Below the pieces are notes generated by a model that searched no databases, had not been told where the DNA came from, and saw only the letters and a program-made list of their open reading frames with translations. From Rhizohabitans arisaemae (lineage in GTDB: Bacteria; Actinomycetota; Actinomycetes; Streptosporangiales; Streptosporangiaceae), in assembly GCF_025996515.1 (NCBI RefSeq), contig NZ_BLRH01000034.1, positions 496,001 to 560,000 of the forward strand: a stretch of DNA of 64,000 bases, written 5' to 3'. Position numbers and translations under genes: made by a program. Of the stretch, positions 33,756-42,158 are shown in pieces (position 1 is the first letter of the stretch; each line of letters starts with the position of its first letter).

Positions 33756-34672
33756 GCACTGAGACAGCCGTCGTCGGCATCGACCTGGGTGGCACCAAAT
33801 GCCACGGCGCCCTGGGCGACGCCGCGGGGAACATCCTGGCCGAAGTCCGGATCGGCACCGTGTCGGCCGGGGCGAGCACGGCGCTGACCGGCGTCTGGGA
33901 TCTGCTCCGGCGGGAGGCGGAGGACCGGGGCATCCGGATCGGGCACGCCACGGTGGGGATCCCCGCGGTCTTCAACCCGGTCACCGGCCAGGCCACCCAG
34001 GGGGTCAACATCGGCTGGGAGGGCTTCGACGTCTCCGGTGTCGTCGGCGCCTTCGACATCCCGGTGCACGTCGACAACGACGCCAACCTGGCGGGGATCG
34101 CCGAGGCGGGGCTGGGCCACGCCGTCGGCGTGCCGAACTTCGCCCTGCTCTCCCTGGGCACCGGCTTCGGCGGTGCGCTGTTCGCCGGGGGGTCCCTGGT
34201 CCGGGGCAGGCGCGGCGCCGCGGCCGAATTCGGCGACATCCTGGTCGCCGATCCCGAGCACCCGTCGGTCATGGTCCGGGCCGAGGACCGCGTCAGCGGC
34301 CTGGCGCTGCGCGACAGCGCCCGCGCCCTGGCCGAATCCGACGCCGAGGCCCACGCCGAACTCGGCCGGGACCCGACCGCCAAGACCGTGATCACGGGTG
34401 CCCTCCAGGGCGGCAGGCACGCCGGGCGGCTCGTCGAGGACGCCTTGGACGCCCTGGCCACGACCGTGACCGGCATCTGCGCGACCCTCGACCCCGACCT
34501 GATCATCCTGGACGGCGGCCTCGGCCGGGCGCTGGCCCCGTTCGCCCGGCCGCTCACCCTGCGTCTGGCCGAACGGGGCATGAACCCGCCCCCGGTGCGC
34601 GTCTCGACCCTGCAACCCAACGCGACCGTCGTCGGCGCCCTGCTCCACTCCGTCCGGGCCCTGCGAACCTGA
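33752..34672 (+). CDS. ROK-family sugar kinase (glucokinase/N-acylhexosamine-kinase-like)
   Basis: 306 residues from a TTG at 33752 overlapping the previous stop (TTGA), which is the only start that keeps the ATP-binding motif VVGIDLGGTKCHGALGD. HVDNDANLAGIAEAGLG provides the catalytic Asp (DNDAN), and LLSLGTGFGGALFAGGSLV the phosphate motif. There is no zinc-site CxCGxxGC. It probably phosphorylates the sugar released by the barrel protein. It closes the six-gene operon, and palindromic element copy 4 follows 8 bases after its stop. Confidence 0.88.
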   Translation: MSTETAVVGIDLGGTKCHGALGDAAGNILAEVRIGTVSAGASTALTGVWDLLRREAEDRGIRIGHATVGIPAVFNPVTGQATQGVNIGWEGFDVSGVVGAFDIPVHVDNDANLAGIAEAGLGHAVGVPNFALLSLGTGFGGALFAGGSLVRGRRGAAAEFGDILVADPEHPSVMVRAEDRVSGLALRDSARALAESDAEAHAELGRDPTAKTVITGALQGGRHAGRLVEDALDALATTVTGICATLDPDLIILDGGLGRALAPFARPLTLRLAERGMNPPPVRVSTLQPNATVVGALLHSVRALRT

Positions 34673-34680
34673 CCCAAGCG

Positions 34681-34714
34681 CCGGTACGGCGTACGCCGCC
34701 CCAGGCCGTACCGG
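34681..34714. repeat. Palindromic intergenic element, copy 4
   Basis: CCGGTACGGC (34681-34690) and GCCGTACCGG (34705-34714) are perfectly inverted, with a 14-base loop GTACGCCGCCCCAG. It sits just beyond the last gene of the ROK operon, where a terminator is expected. A partial right half (CCGTACCGGATCC) recurs at 36326. Confidence 0.75.
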
Positions 34715-34893
34715 ATCCTGGAGCGGCCGCAGGGTCGGTTCGCGCCGGACGAGAGGCGGCCGATGATCGGTGCCCGGCCAACCGTCACCGAGGCCAGGTG
34801 CGTCTTCCTCGGGCCGAACCGATCCGGCACCACCGCGAGGGCGCGGAAGGACCGGCTCGGCGTTCAACGCCGCGGGGCTGTGTTCATGTCGGT

Positions 34894-35844
34894 TCAGTCG
34901 GCCACGCCTCCGGCGAACGACGTGGTCCGCCATTGGTCGACGGACGGCTTCAGGTACTCCGTCAACGAGGGCAGCTGCGATGTGAGCGGGAGACAGGCGA
35001 TGACCCGCAGCATGCCCACGGCGTTCACGAAGCCAAGGACGTCCTCGTTCAACGGCCTCATGCCGTTGCGCCGCGCGCCGCGGTTGTAGGCGGACTCGTA
35101 GACGGGTCCGAGAGCGGCCATGTCCCACTCGACGGGACCCAGCGTGACCAGTTCGAAGTCGGCGTAGAGGTCCCCGCCCACCCCGGAGAAGATGTTCGCG
35201 GGCGGGGAGTCGCCGTGGACGGGCTGAAGGTCGATCCCGGGGAACCTCCCCTCGAACGCCGGGCGTGACCGCACGAAAGGTTCCAGGACCCGCCACTCGC
35301 GGCGTGCGCGGTCCAGATCGTCCGGGCCGATGAGGTCGGGACGTTTTTGCAGCTCAACAAGGCTTTGCGTGACGAACCACGGTTCGGCTGCCGAAAGAAA
35401 CGTCAGTCGGCCCGGATACGCGCGCATGGCGGCGTGCAGGTCGGCGACGATCTCGCAGTTCGCCACGTAGTCGGGCTCTTTGCCGCGGTCCTCCTCGGCG
35501 AACTGCCAGAACGTCATCGAGAACCCGTCGCGTTGAACGGGTTCCCGGGGCAGGAGGGGGCTGGGCGGGATCACGGGGGTTCCCCGGTCGGCGAGCCAGC
35601 GTGTCACATCCAGTTCCGCCTGCTGGCGACGCGCCAGGGAATCCAGGCCCGTGCCGTGCGGCAGGACGGTGGGAACCCGGGCCACGACCGGTGCCGGCGC
35701 GAGGTGGACGACGACGGAGAAAAGGTCATGGAGCACCCTGGCGTCGGTCACGGGAAGTCCGAGCTCGCGCCCTGCTCCGACAGCCGCGTCGACGGCGGCG
35801 GAGGTGCGGCGGGCGATGCCTTGGGATGTCACAAAATCGGTCAC
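34894..35844 (-). CDS. Aminoglycoside-phosphotransferase-like (APH) family protein
   Basis: 316 residues if the GTG at 35844 is used (MTDFVTSQGIARRTS); an upstream ATG at 35925 adds 27 residues of unlikely composition. The kinase loop reads VHGDSPPANIF rather than the usual HGDLHPGN, and the metal-binding segment is YADFELVTLGPVEWDMA. These are characteristic of actinobacterial APH-fold phosphotransferases of unknown substrate. The SPP substitution in the catalytic loop is within what is seen in the family. It is convergent with the ROK operon. Confidence 0.8.
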   Translation of the reverse strand: MTDFVTSQGIARRTSAAVDAAVGAGRELGLPVTDARVLHDLFSVVVHLAPAPVVARVPTVLPHGTGLDSLARRQQAELDVTRWLADRGTPVIPPSPLLPREPVQRDGFSMTFWQFAEEDRGKEPDYVANCEIVADLHAAMRAYPGRLTFLSAAEPWFVTQSLVELQKRPDLIGPDDLDRARREWRVLEPFVRSRPAFEGRFPGIDLQPVHGDSPPANIFSGVGGDLYADFELVTLGPVEWDMAALGPVYESAYNRGARRNGMRPLNEDVLGFVNAVGMLRVIACLPLTSQLPSLTEYLKPSVDQWRTTSFAGGVAD

Positions 35845-36381
35845 AGCTCGATGGTTCCTGTCATGAAATGGGTGGAACAACGGTTTACGCGCCCAGTGCC
35901 GGAGCCCTGGCGGATGGGTGTCCACGCTTCAGCGGGAGGGCGACTTGGCGGCTGCGGCTGCCTTGGCCGGTCCGCTACGTCGCGTTGAGGTCGCCGGTCG
36001 TGAGCGGCCACGACGACGACCGCATCGGTGATCCGCCGCGCCTCGATGAGCTCGTCGACCGAGGCGATCGGTGCAGGTCGGTTGCGCCCGCTCGCAAGCA
36101 GGCCGGGTCCAGATGACCATGGTTTCTTCCTCCGGGCACACGCCGTCCGCGGAAGCGGTGTCAGGGTGTGTGCCGTGAATCGACGAAACGCGCGCCCAAG
36201 ACGCGTCTGTGCATCGATGCGGGGCCGTACATGCGCTCGCCAGACGAGGCTAGCCCGATCACTCAGAGGAAGAGCAGATGCTGCATACCCCTGAGGATAG
36301 CAAGGTCGCCGACCGGTGCCCCAGACCGTACCGGATCCCGGGGTGCCCGCCGACCTGGCCGGGGCGGGCCGAGTGCCGCAA
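35845..36381. other. Stretch without a supported gene
   Basis: A leftward frame encodes PIASVDELIEARRITDAVVVVA, which has natural-looking composition and might be the tail of a decayed enzyme, but it has no start and runs into the phosphotransferase gene. A degenerate half of the palindromic element is at 36313-36334. Nothing else is supported. Confidence 0.4.
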
Positions 36382-39129
36382 TCAGTCGGCGAGGGTCGGG
36401 CGGAAGGCGTAGCGGCCGGTTTCGGAGGTGGGCGACCAGACGATCAGCAGGTAGGGCTTGCCGGGTTCGAGGGTGGCCAGGTCGATGTCCCAGCACAGGT
36501 TGTACGGGGTGTAGACGTGGGGCGCCGGGACGTCGTCGGCGACCGCCACCTGGAGATCGCATCCGCGGGCCCCGGTCAGGCGGAGCCGACCCGGCCGATC
36601 CACCGTGAACGTGTGCAGGTCGACGCGGCCGGGGACCTCCAGGTCGCCGGTGACCGCGGTGCCGATCGTCATCGGCAGACGGCGATCCTTCGCCGTGACC
36701 AGCCGGAACCGGTAGGGGCCGGTGTCCCCGGCGGAGCGGGAGACCTTCAGCGTGTAGACCGCGCCCGGCCGCACCCGGTACTGGTAGACGCTGGTTACCG
36801 TGAAACCGGGAACACCGGAACCGTCGGGACCCTCCACCTCGGTCCGCAGGGTCGCCAGGCCGGATTTCCCGTTCTCCCCGGTGATGTCGGTCAGCCGCAG
36901 TACGGTGGCGTCGCCGGTCTTCAGCCGGAACACGTCGGCCCCGTCCCGCTGCTCGATCGCGCCCTGCGCGACGTCGCCGTCCCGCAGGGTTTCGCCGGAT
37001 CGCACCGCGGGTCGCCGTGCCGCCTCGGCGAGCCGTTGCGCGGTGACCATGGCGCCGACCGCGAACGCTGGCTGCCCGGTGAGCACGAGGTCCATGGCGC
37101 AGTCCCCCTGCGCCTTCGACGAGGTGACGCCGAGCGCGGCGCACGTCCGCCGGGCCTGCTCACTGCGTCCGGCGTCCAGGTGGTCGGCGGTCACCACCTG
37201 GTCGGGGAAGCCGCGATCGGTGAAGGTACGGGTGTCGGTACCGGACGGGTAGTGGAGGAGGGAGGTGTCCTGGGTGACGCGCCAGGTGTCGGCCAGGCCG
37301 CCGTCGCCGTACAGCTGCCGATGATCGGGGACTTCCGGAAGCTTCGCACCGTTCTTGACGGACAGGTCGTCGGCCGGGTCGTCGTTGAGGTTCCCCAGCA
37401 GCCCGGCGAGGCGGCCCTTGTCCCGTTCGGCGGGATAGACGAGGATTCCCAGCGCCGTGTGACCGATGAGGCGTACAACCACCTCGGTGCCGTCCGGCCA
37501 GGAGACCGTGTACTGGTCGCCGGTGAAGCCGACCGTCCCGCCGCCCGGTAGCCGGGTGGTCCCGGTGAACGCGGTGTCCCGCCCGTTCAGCCGGCTCTCC
37601 AGCCTGCCCTCGTACAGCGAGAGGCTCACCCGGTCCGGCCCGACCCGCATGCCGACGGCGGAGTTCATCGCGGCCAGTCGCGTGTCCGGGACCGCCGACT
37701 GCCTGACCTGAACCTCCATGTCCTCGGAGCGGGCGAGCACGAACTCCCCCACCGCCTGGAAGTCGTACGGCCGCAGGTCGAAGGTGGTCAGGTGCGGATC
37801 TCCGTCACTGGCCCCCGCATGTCCGGACTGACCCGGTTTGATAGGGGGCTTGGGGCGGTCGTCGGGGCGCTTGGGCGTGCAGGCGTCGCGGACGGCCGCG
37901 ATATCCGGGTCGTTTCCCGGCGGGATCGCACGGCCACTGTAGGAGCGGCGAGGCGGCAGGCCCTTGAGTCCCCGGTAGTTGTTCTCGGCGCGGACGGCCC
38001 GGACCTCCGAGATCGGCGCGCCCGGCTTGGGCGGGTTGCCGAAGGTGCAGGCCGTCTGATCGAGCAGGTCCTTGGCATTGTCGAAGGCGTGCACCAGCTC
38101 GTGGTAGAACGCGCTGCACGGCTCGGAGTTCGTCCCCGGCTCGCCGCTGATCGGCCCCCGGTACCGGGGGTTCCACTCCACCACCGTCCTGCCGTCGAAG
38201 TGGACGGACTCGGGTCCGTGCTGACCGTGCGCCGGACGGACAACCACCCTGAACGACGATTTATCCAGGAAATCTATGACTCCGGCGGAGTCGGCGGCGA
38301 TATGGGTCCGGATCTCGTTGAGGCACCCGTTGACGAAGTCGTCGAACCCGAGATTCCGCGGATCGCCCTGGTCGTCGATCTCGATCACGGCACGGGCGGG
38401 GGCGGCCCGCGCCAGATGCGCCGCCGCCAGCCCCACCAGCAGGACCACCGTCACCGCGGCCGCCCGGCGGCGCCGGCGCAGCACCAGAAGGGCCGACAGC
38501 CCGAAGACCAGCAGCAGAGCCAGCCCGAGCAGGGCCAAGCCCCAGGCGAGGAGGAACCCGCCGACCATGCCGTCCTTCCTCGCGACGGCGAAACGCACCG
38601 TCACGGGACCGCTCGACGCGGTGCACGCCCCTGACATTCCGGGCATCCGGTACGTCGCCCGCATGGCATACGCGCCGGGCCGATCCACCGGCCACGTCGC
38701 GGTCACCCCGCCGCCGCCGGGCGCCGGGGCGACCGTGGTCAGCGCGGCACCGCCGGGATCCCGTACGGCGATGAGCGGGAAGGACACCCGCGCCCCCGGC
38801 GTCACCTGATGCGACCGGGCCCGCAGCACGGCGTCGAAGCCGTCGGTGTAGGTGGCCAGGGCGAACTCCGGATCCACCGGTGTGCCGTCCCGGGTGAGGT
38901 CGAGCTGGAGGGGACCGCGGGAGGTGGCGGCCAGCCTGCAGGCCCTGCCGCCGCGATTGGTCACCGACACCGTGAAGGCGACCGGCTCCCCCGCCGTGAA
39001 CTCCGGCTTCGCCGCGGAGACCGTCATCTCCAGCCCGTCCGGGGTGGCCGCCTGCGCGGGAGCCCCTCCGCCGAGGAGCGCGCCCAAGACCAGTGCCCCC
39101 AGCCAAACGCCCCGTTTCACACCCGGCAC
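36382..39129 (-). CDS. Large exported protein: M91-like metallopeptidase plus VWD domain
   Basis: 915 residues. A signal peptide (1-27) precedes an Ig-like domain (about 30-180), one or two membrane segments (about 189-216 and 226-240), then a metallopeptidase region with HELVH at 343-347 (FYHELVHAFDN), preceded by VVEWNPRYRGP and followed by SEVRAVRAENNYR with candidate ligand glutamates 375 and 382. This matches the M91 (NleD-like) pattern. From about 442, GDPHLTTFDLRPYDFQAVGE to GLLGNLNDDPADDL is a von Willebrand type D domain. C-terminal beta domains follow. The architecture suggests a surface-anchored protease or adhesin-like protein. The predicted orientation would need checking, because the membrane segments split the Ig and peptidase parts. 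Confidence 0.78.
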   Translation of the reverse strand: MPGVKRGVWLGALVLGALLGGGAPAQAATPDGLEMTVSAAKPEFTAGEPVAFTVSVTNRGGRACRLAATSRGPLQLDLTRDGTPVDPEFALATYTDGFDAVLRARSHQVTPGARVSFPLIAVRDPGGAALTTVAPAPGGGGVTATWPVDRPGAYAMRATYRMPGMSGACTASSGPVTVRFAVARKDGMVGGFLLAWGLALLGLALLLVFGLSALLVLRRRRRAAAVTVVLLVGLAAAHLARAAPARAVIEIDDQGDPRNLGFDDFVNGCLNEIRTHIAADSAGVIDFLDKSSFRVVVRPAHGQHGPESVHFDGRTVVEWNPRYRGPISGEPGTNSEPCSAFYHELVHAFDNAKDLLDQTACTFGNPPKPGAPISEVRAVRAENNYRGLKGLPPRRSYSGRAIPPGNDPDIAAVRDACTPKRPDDRPKPPIKPGQSGHAGASDGDPHLTTFDLRPYDFQAVGEFVLARSEDMEVQVRQSAVPDTRLAAMNSAVGMRVGPDRVSLSLYEGRLESRLNGRDTAFTGTTRLPGGGTVGFTGDQYTVSWPDGTEVVVRLIGHTALGILVYPAERDKGRLAGLLGNLNDDPADDLSVKNGAKLPEVPDHRQLYGDGGLADTWRVTQDTSLLHYPSGTDTRTFTDRGFPDQVVTADHLDAGRSEQARRTCAALGVTSSKAQGDCAMDLVLTGQPAFAVGAMVTAQRLAEAARRPAVRSGETLRDGDVAQGAIEQRDGADVFRLKTGDATVLRLTDITGENGKSGLATLRTEVEGPDGSGVPGFTVTSVYQYRVRPGAVYTLKVSRSAGDTGPYRFRLVTAKDRRLPMTIGTAVTGDLEVPGRVDLHTFTVDRPGRLRLTGARGCDLQVAVADDVPAPHVYTPYNLCWDIDLATLEPGKPYLLIVWSPTSETGRYAFRPTLAD

Positions 39130-39238
39130 GCTATTGGCCCGGGTATGCCGTCACCAGTGGCCGCACCGGAACGCCCCGCTTCCTGCCCGGAACATTAACC
39201 ACCCGGTACCGGCGTCATGCCATCGGTCCAGGAAGCGT

Positions 39239-39270
39239 CGGGTACGGCGTGCCGCCTCGCGCCGTACCCG
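39239..39270. repeat. Palindromic intergenic element, copy 5
   Basis: CGGGTACGGCG (39239-39249) and CGCCGTACCCG (39260-39270) form a perfect 11-bp stem with a 10-base loop. Compared with the other copies a compensating pair of changes (GGG/CCC instead of CGG/CCG) keeps the stem, which suggests the structure matters. The rest of 39130-39497 holds no gene I can support. Confidence 0.75.
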
Positions 39271-39497
39271 ACAGCCCGGAGCCACAGCCTGGTCGGCAGG
39301 ACGACCCTCCGGACTCTCCTCCTGTCAGGCCTATGCCGATTCCTCCATGTATGGGACGCCTGTCTTGCTCGATAAGATCGGTACCGCACCGAGCCACATC
39401 CGTCGGGGATCGATCCGCGAATGCGTCGGCCCCACGCGATCAGCCAGGGCCGGAGAGCCTTTCGCCTGAGGTGGCCACTGATTGGCAGCCACCGGCC

Positions 39498-40280
39498 ATG
39501 GAAGAGAAAGGCAGGGGGTCCGTGGATGACGGGCAGCTCCATATCACCGCCACCACCGACGTGCTGGCCGACATCGCCGCGGGTTTTCCGCACGGTACCC
39601 CCGTTCTCGTCGACGTCGAGGAAGTCGAGCCGGGCCATGTCCCCCGCGACATGCGCGGCTGGGCGGTGGTGGCGCGGCTGGTTCACCTGCCGTTGAACGC
39701 GGCAGGCACGCCGGCCGGGCCGGGCGAACCCATCGCCTGGGGCGAGAAGGACGCCGAGGGCAGGCAGCGGCTGCTGTACGCACCGGTCCTGATGCTGCAA
39801 TCACGCAAGCTCGCCGTCCCCGGCCGGATCGGGCCGGTCGCGCACCCCGCCGACCCGTGCCGACGACGCGCGGACGCCGCCATGTTCATCGGGCACAGGG
39901 ACGAGGCGGGCCCGTATCTGATGGAACTGGTGCAGGCCGTGGCCGAGCTGCAGCGTGAAGTCGCCACGATCGCCGTCGATGAGCTACGGCGTCTGCATCC
40001 CGCCGCCCGTCGGCACCTGGACAGGCTGAGCGACGCATTGGAGCACGCCAGGGCCATCGCCGACGACGCCGCTCGCTTCGACTCGGTCTGCAAACTGCTC
40101 GAACTGGGCACCCGCTCGAAGTGGATCTATGAGCTGCTCGACGAGCAGCCTTGCGATCAAGACAACCTGTACCACACGCTGGTCACGCTACCGGACATGG
40201 CGTGGTCGGAGCCGACGTGCCAGGTTCACGCCGCCATCGTCCGCGAGAGAGTTCCGGGGTCGCAGTTGGAGCCCCTCTGA
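39498..40280 (+). CDS. Hypothetical protein
   Basis: 260 residues from ATG 39498; the GTG at 39522, right after AGGGGG, is an equally good start. DVLADIAAGFPHGTPVLVDV and GHVPRDMRGWAVVARLVHLP suggest a beta-rich N-terminal half, and the C-terminal half is helical (LMELVQAVAELQREVATIAV, HLDRLSDALEHARAIADD). Codon use and composition are normal, so it is probably a real gene, but I recognise no family. It is followed at 40465 by a membrane methyltransferase-like gene on the same strand. Confidence 0.6.
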   Translation: MEEKGRGSVDDGQLHITATTDVLADIAAGFPHGTPVLVDVEEVEPGHVPRDMRGWAVVARLVHLPLNAAGTPAGPGEPIAWGEKDAEGRQRLLYAPVLMLQSRKLAVPGRIGPVAHPADPCRRRADAAMFIGHRDEAGPYLMELVQAVAELQREVATIAVDELRRLHPAARRHLDRLSDALEHARAIADDAARFDSVCKLLELGTRSKWIYELLDEQPCDQDNLYHTLVTLPDMAWSEPTCQVHAAIVRERVPGSQLEPL

Positions 40281-40464
40281 CCCGCCCGCCTTCACGTGGC
40301 GTGAGCCGCTCGGCGGGCCGTAGGCCTGCCCCGCCTGGTCCCATCGACGACATCGGCCCCGGCTTACTCAGCCGGTGCAGGCGTGACGGGCTGCTGATGG
40401 TGCCGTGCGGGGAGGGGTACCGTTCCCGGGCGTTGAGCCGTCCGACTCCGTGGAGGTTCCGGGT

Positions 40465-40962
40465 ATGAGAAAAGCGACGGCGGCGGCCGGTTCCTCGATC
40501 TTCTTCGCCGCGGCCCCGTGCGTGGTCGCCGGTGTCGTCCCCTGGCTGCTCACCGGCTGGCGCTTCGAACCGGTCTGGCTGCCGTTGCGGATCCTGGGCG
40601 GCCTGCTGGCAGCGGCGGGAACGGTGGTGGTGATCCAGTCGTTCGTCCGGTTCGTGGTGGAAGGTCGCGGCACCCCCGCTCCGGTGGCACCCACGCGGTA
40701 TCTGGTCGTCGGCGGTTTCTATCGCTACGTCCGCAACCCCATGTACGTGGCCGTCGTCGGGACGATCCTCGGCCAGGCCCTGCTGCTCGGGCAGCTCGGC
40801 CTGCTCTGGTACGCCGCCGTCTGCTGGGCGGTGACCGCCCTGTTCGTCCACGTCTACGAGGAACCGACGCTGCTGCGCGCCTACGGTGAGGAGTACGAGG
40901 CCTACCGCCGCGCGGTGCCCGCCTGGTTCCCCCGCCTCCGCCCCAAAGCCGACCCCAGGTAG
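40465..40962 (+). CDS. Isoprenylcysteine carboxyl methyltransferase (ICMT)/phospholipid methyltransferase-like membrane protein
   Basis: 165 residues from ATG 40465, with GGAGG 8 bases upstream. Four hydrophobic segments surround the conserved signature YRYVRNPMYVAVVGTILGQA, and the C-terminus has VYEEPTLLRAYGEEYEAYRR and VPAWFPRL, the SAM-binding consensus (RHPxY...E...L...G..Y..Y...VPR) of this family. Bacterial members methylate lipids or small hydrophobic molecules; the target here is unknown. Confidence 0.87.
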   Translation: MRKATAAAGSSIFFAAAPCVVAGVVPWLLTGWRFEPVWLPLRILGGLLAAAGTVVVIQSFVRFVVEGRGTPAPVAPTRYLVVGGFYRYVRNPMYVAVVGTILGQALLLGQLGLLWYAAVCWAVTALFVHVYEEPTLLRAYGEEYEAYRRAVPAWFPRLRPKADPR

Positions 40963-40984
40963 GCTCTCGAAGATCCAAACCTAT

Positions 40985-41345
40985 CCGGTACGGCGTGCCC
41001 CGCCCGTTCTATGCAGGAACTCCGAGCCCTTGGCGTACGCGATGGCGGAACTCCCGCACGCCGGCCTCCGCCTCCAGCGGGCCGACGCGTGGAGAAAGCC
41101 CCTCACGTAGGTAAGGGAACGGATGGCGGAAACGTTCGACGGCCCCACCGACGCGACGGTCGCAGGCAGCCTACTCGCCTGGGCCCGCAGTCAAACGGTC
41201 TCACCCAACTGTTCGGCCAGCCGTTCCAGGCCACCTCTGATGAAACGCCCACACTCGTCGTCGCCAAGTGCACCGATCCCGGCCCGCGCCCACTGGAGGA
41301 CCTGGTACCCGGCGATCGTCGTTTTGATTATGGGATTCACCGGCT
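40985..41345 (-). pseudogene. Decayed region with a C-terminal gene fragment
   Basis: A half copy of the palindromic element (CCGGTACGGCGTGCC, from 40985) is followed by noncoding DNA. On the minus strand, 41190-41345 encodes a 50-residue C-terminal piece, YQVLQWARAGIGALGDDECG and LERLAEQLGETV-stop, resembling the end of a TetR-like or helical protein. It has no start or upstream part. Confidence 0.35.
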
Positions 41346-41403
41346 ATGTCCGGCCGATCGCTCGGTCAAGCGAAGCCTGGGGCGAATCCCGTACGGCCTG
41401 CGG

Positions 41404-41640
41404 CTACTTGCCGACCGGGCGTACCCGCACGCTGAACACCGCCGCGCGGTCGTCGTCGTGCGGCCGGGAGAACGCCGTGACGAAGTCCCGGCCGTCGTGG
41501 GTGAGCCCGGCGTAGTCGCCGAGGAAGAAGCCGGGTGGGCCGATCTCGGTGAGCCGGGGGGCCTGGCGCATGTCGAACGAGGCGGGGGTGAGCCGGGTCT
41601 CCCGCGAGTACCCCTTCGGAGACAGGCAGCGCTTGACGCA
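41404..41640 (-). pseudogene. C-terminal remnant of a sialidase-type (BNR-repeat) glycosidase
   Basis: The fragment reads FDMRQAPRLTEIGPPGFFLG, DYAGLTHDGRDFVTAFSR and ends AVFSVRVRP. This is the final blade of a six-bladed sialidase-like propeller. The rest of the enzyme is missing; upstream sequence is unrelated low-conservation DNA. Confidence 0.55.
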
Positions 41641-42158
41641 CGACACCAGCCAGCGGCCGGTGAGCAGCGAGGCGTCGGGACGGGTTCCAGGCCCCCGTCG
41701 TGGTGTCCTGAAGCGGCCGCGGATCACCGTGAGAACAAGTGGCATCAGGGGTTGTAATCGCCTCATTACAGAAGGAAACTGGCCTTTGGTGATACCGCAC
41801 TCCTCCAAGTCCCATCGGCCCGGATCGTGAAGGAGAGGGCATCAACGCTACCCTCGCCGCCTGACGGCGGGATGTGACGGCGAGCAGTCTCGCGACTCCC
41901 GCACACCACCTACGGTCGCTGATCGGCGGCAGCACCATTACAGCCGCCGCGGCCGGCACTCGGGGACCATCACCCGCGCAACCGGCGCTGCCGCATGCCC
42001 GCATACGGGCGGCGGCCGGTGGCACGGGCCTGCCGGTCTCGTCCGCGCCTCACCGGGCGGGCTGGGCTCGGATCCCGGCTTCCTGTCCCGGCTTCGCCAT
42101 GCCACCGAACGGCGGGGCGCTCCCGGCCGGAACGGACACCTTCAGCAAGGGGTATCTC

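Noticed and set aside
36313..36334. Seventh full copy of the dispersed palindrome
   Set aside because: Only the right arm CCGTACCGG is kept; the left arm (CCGGTGCC) is too diverged to pair well.
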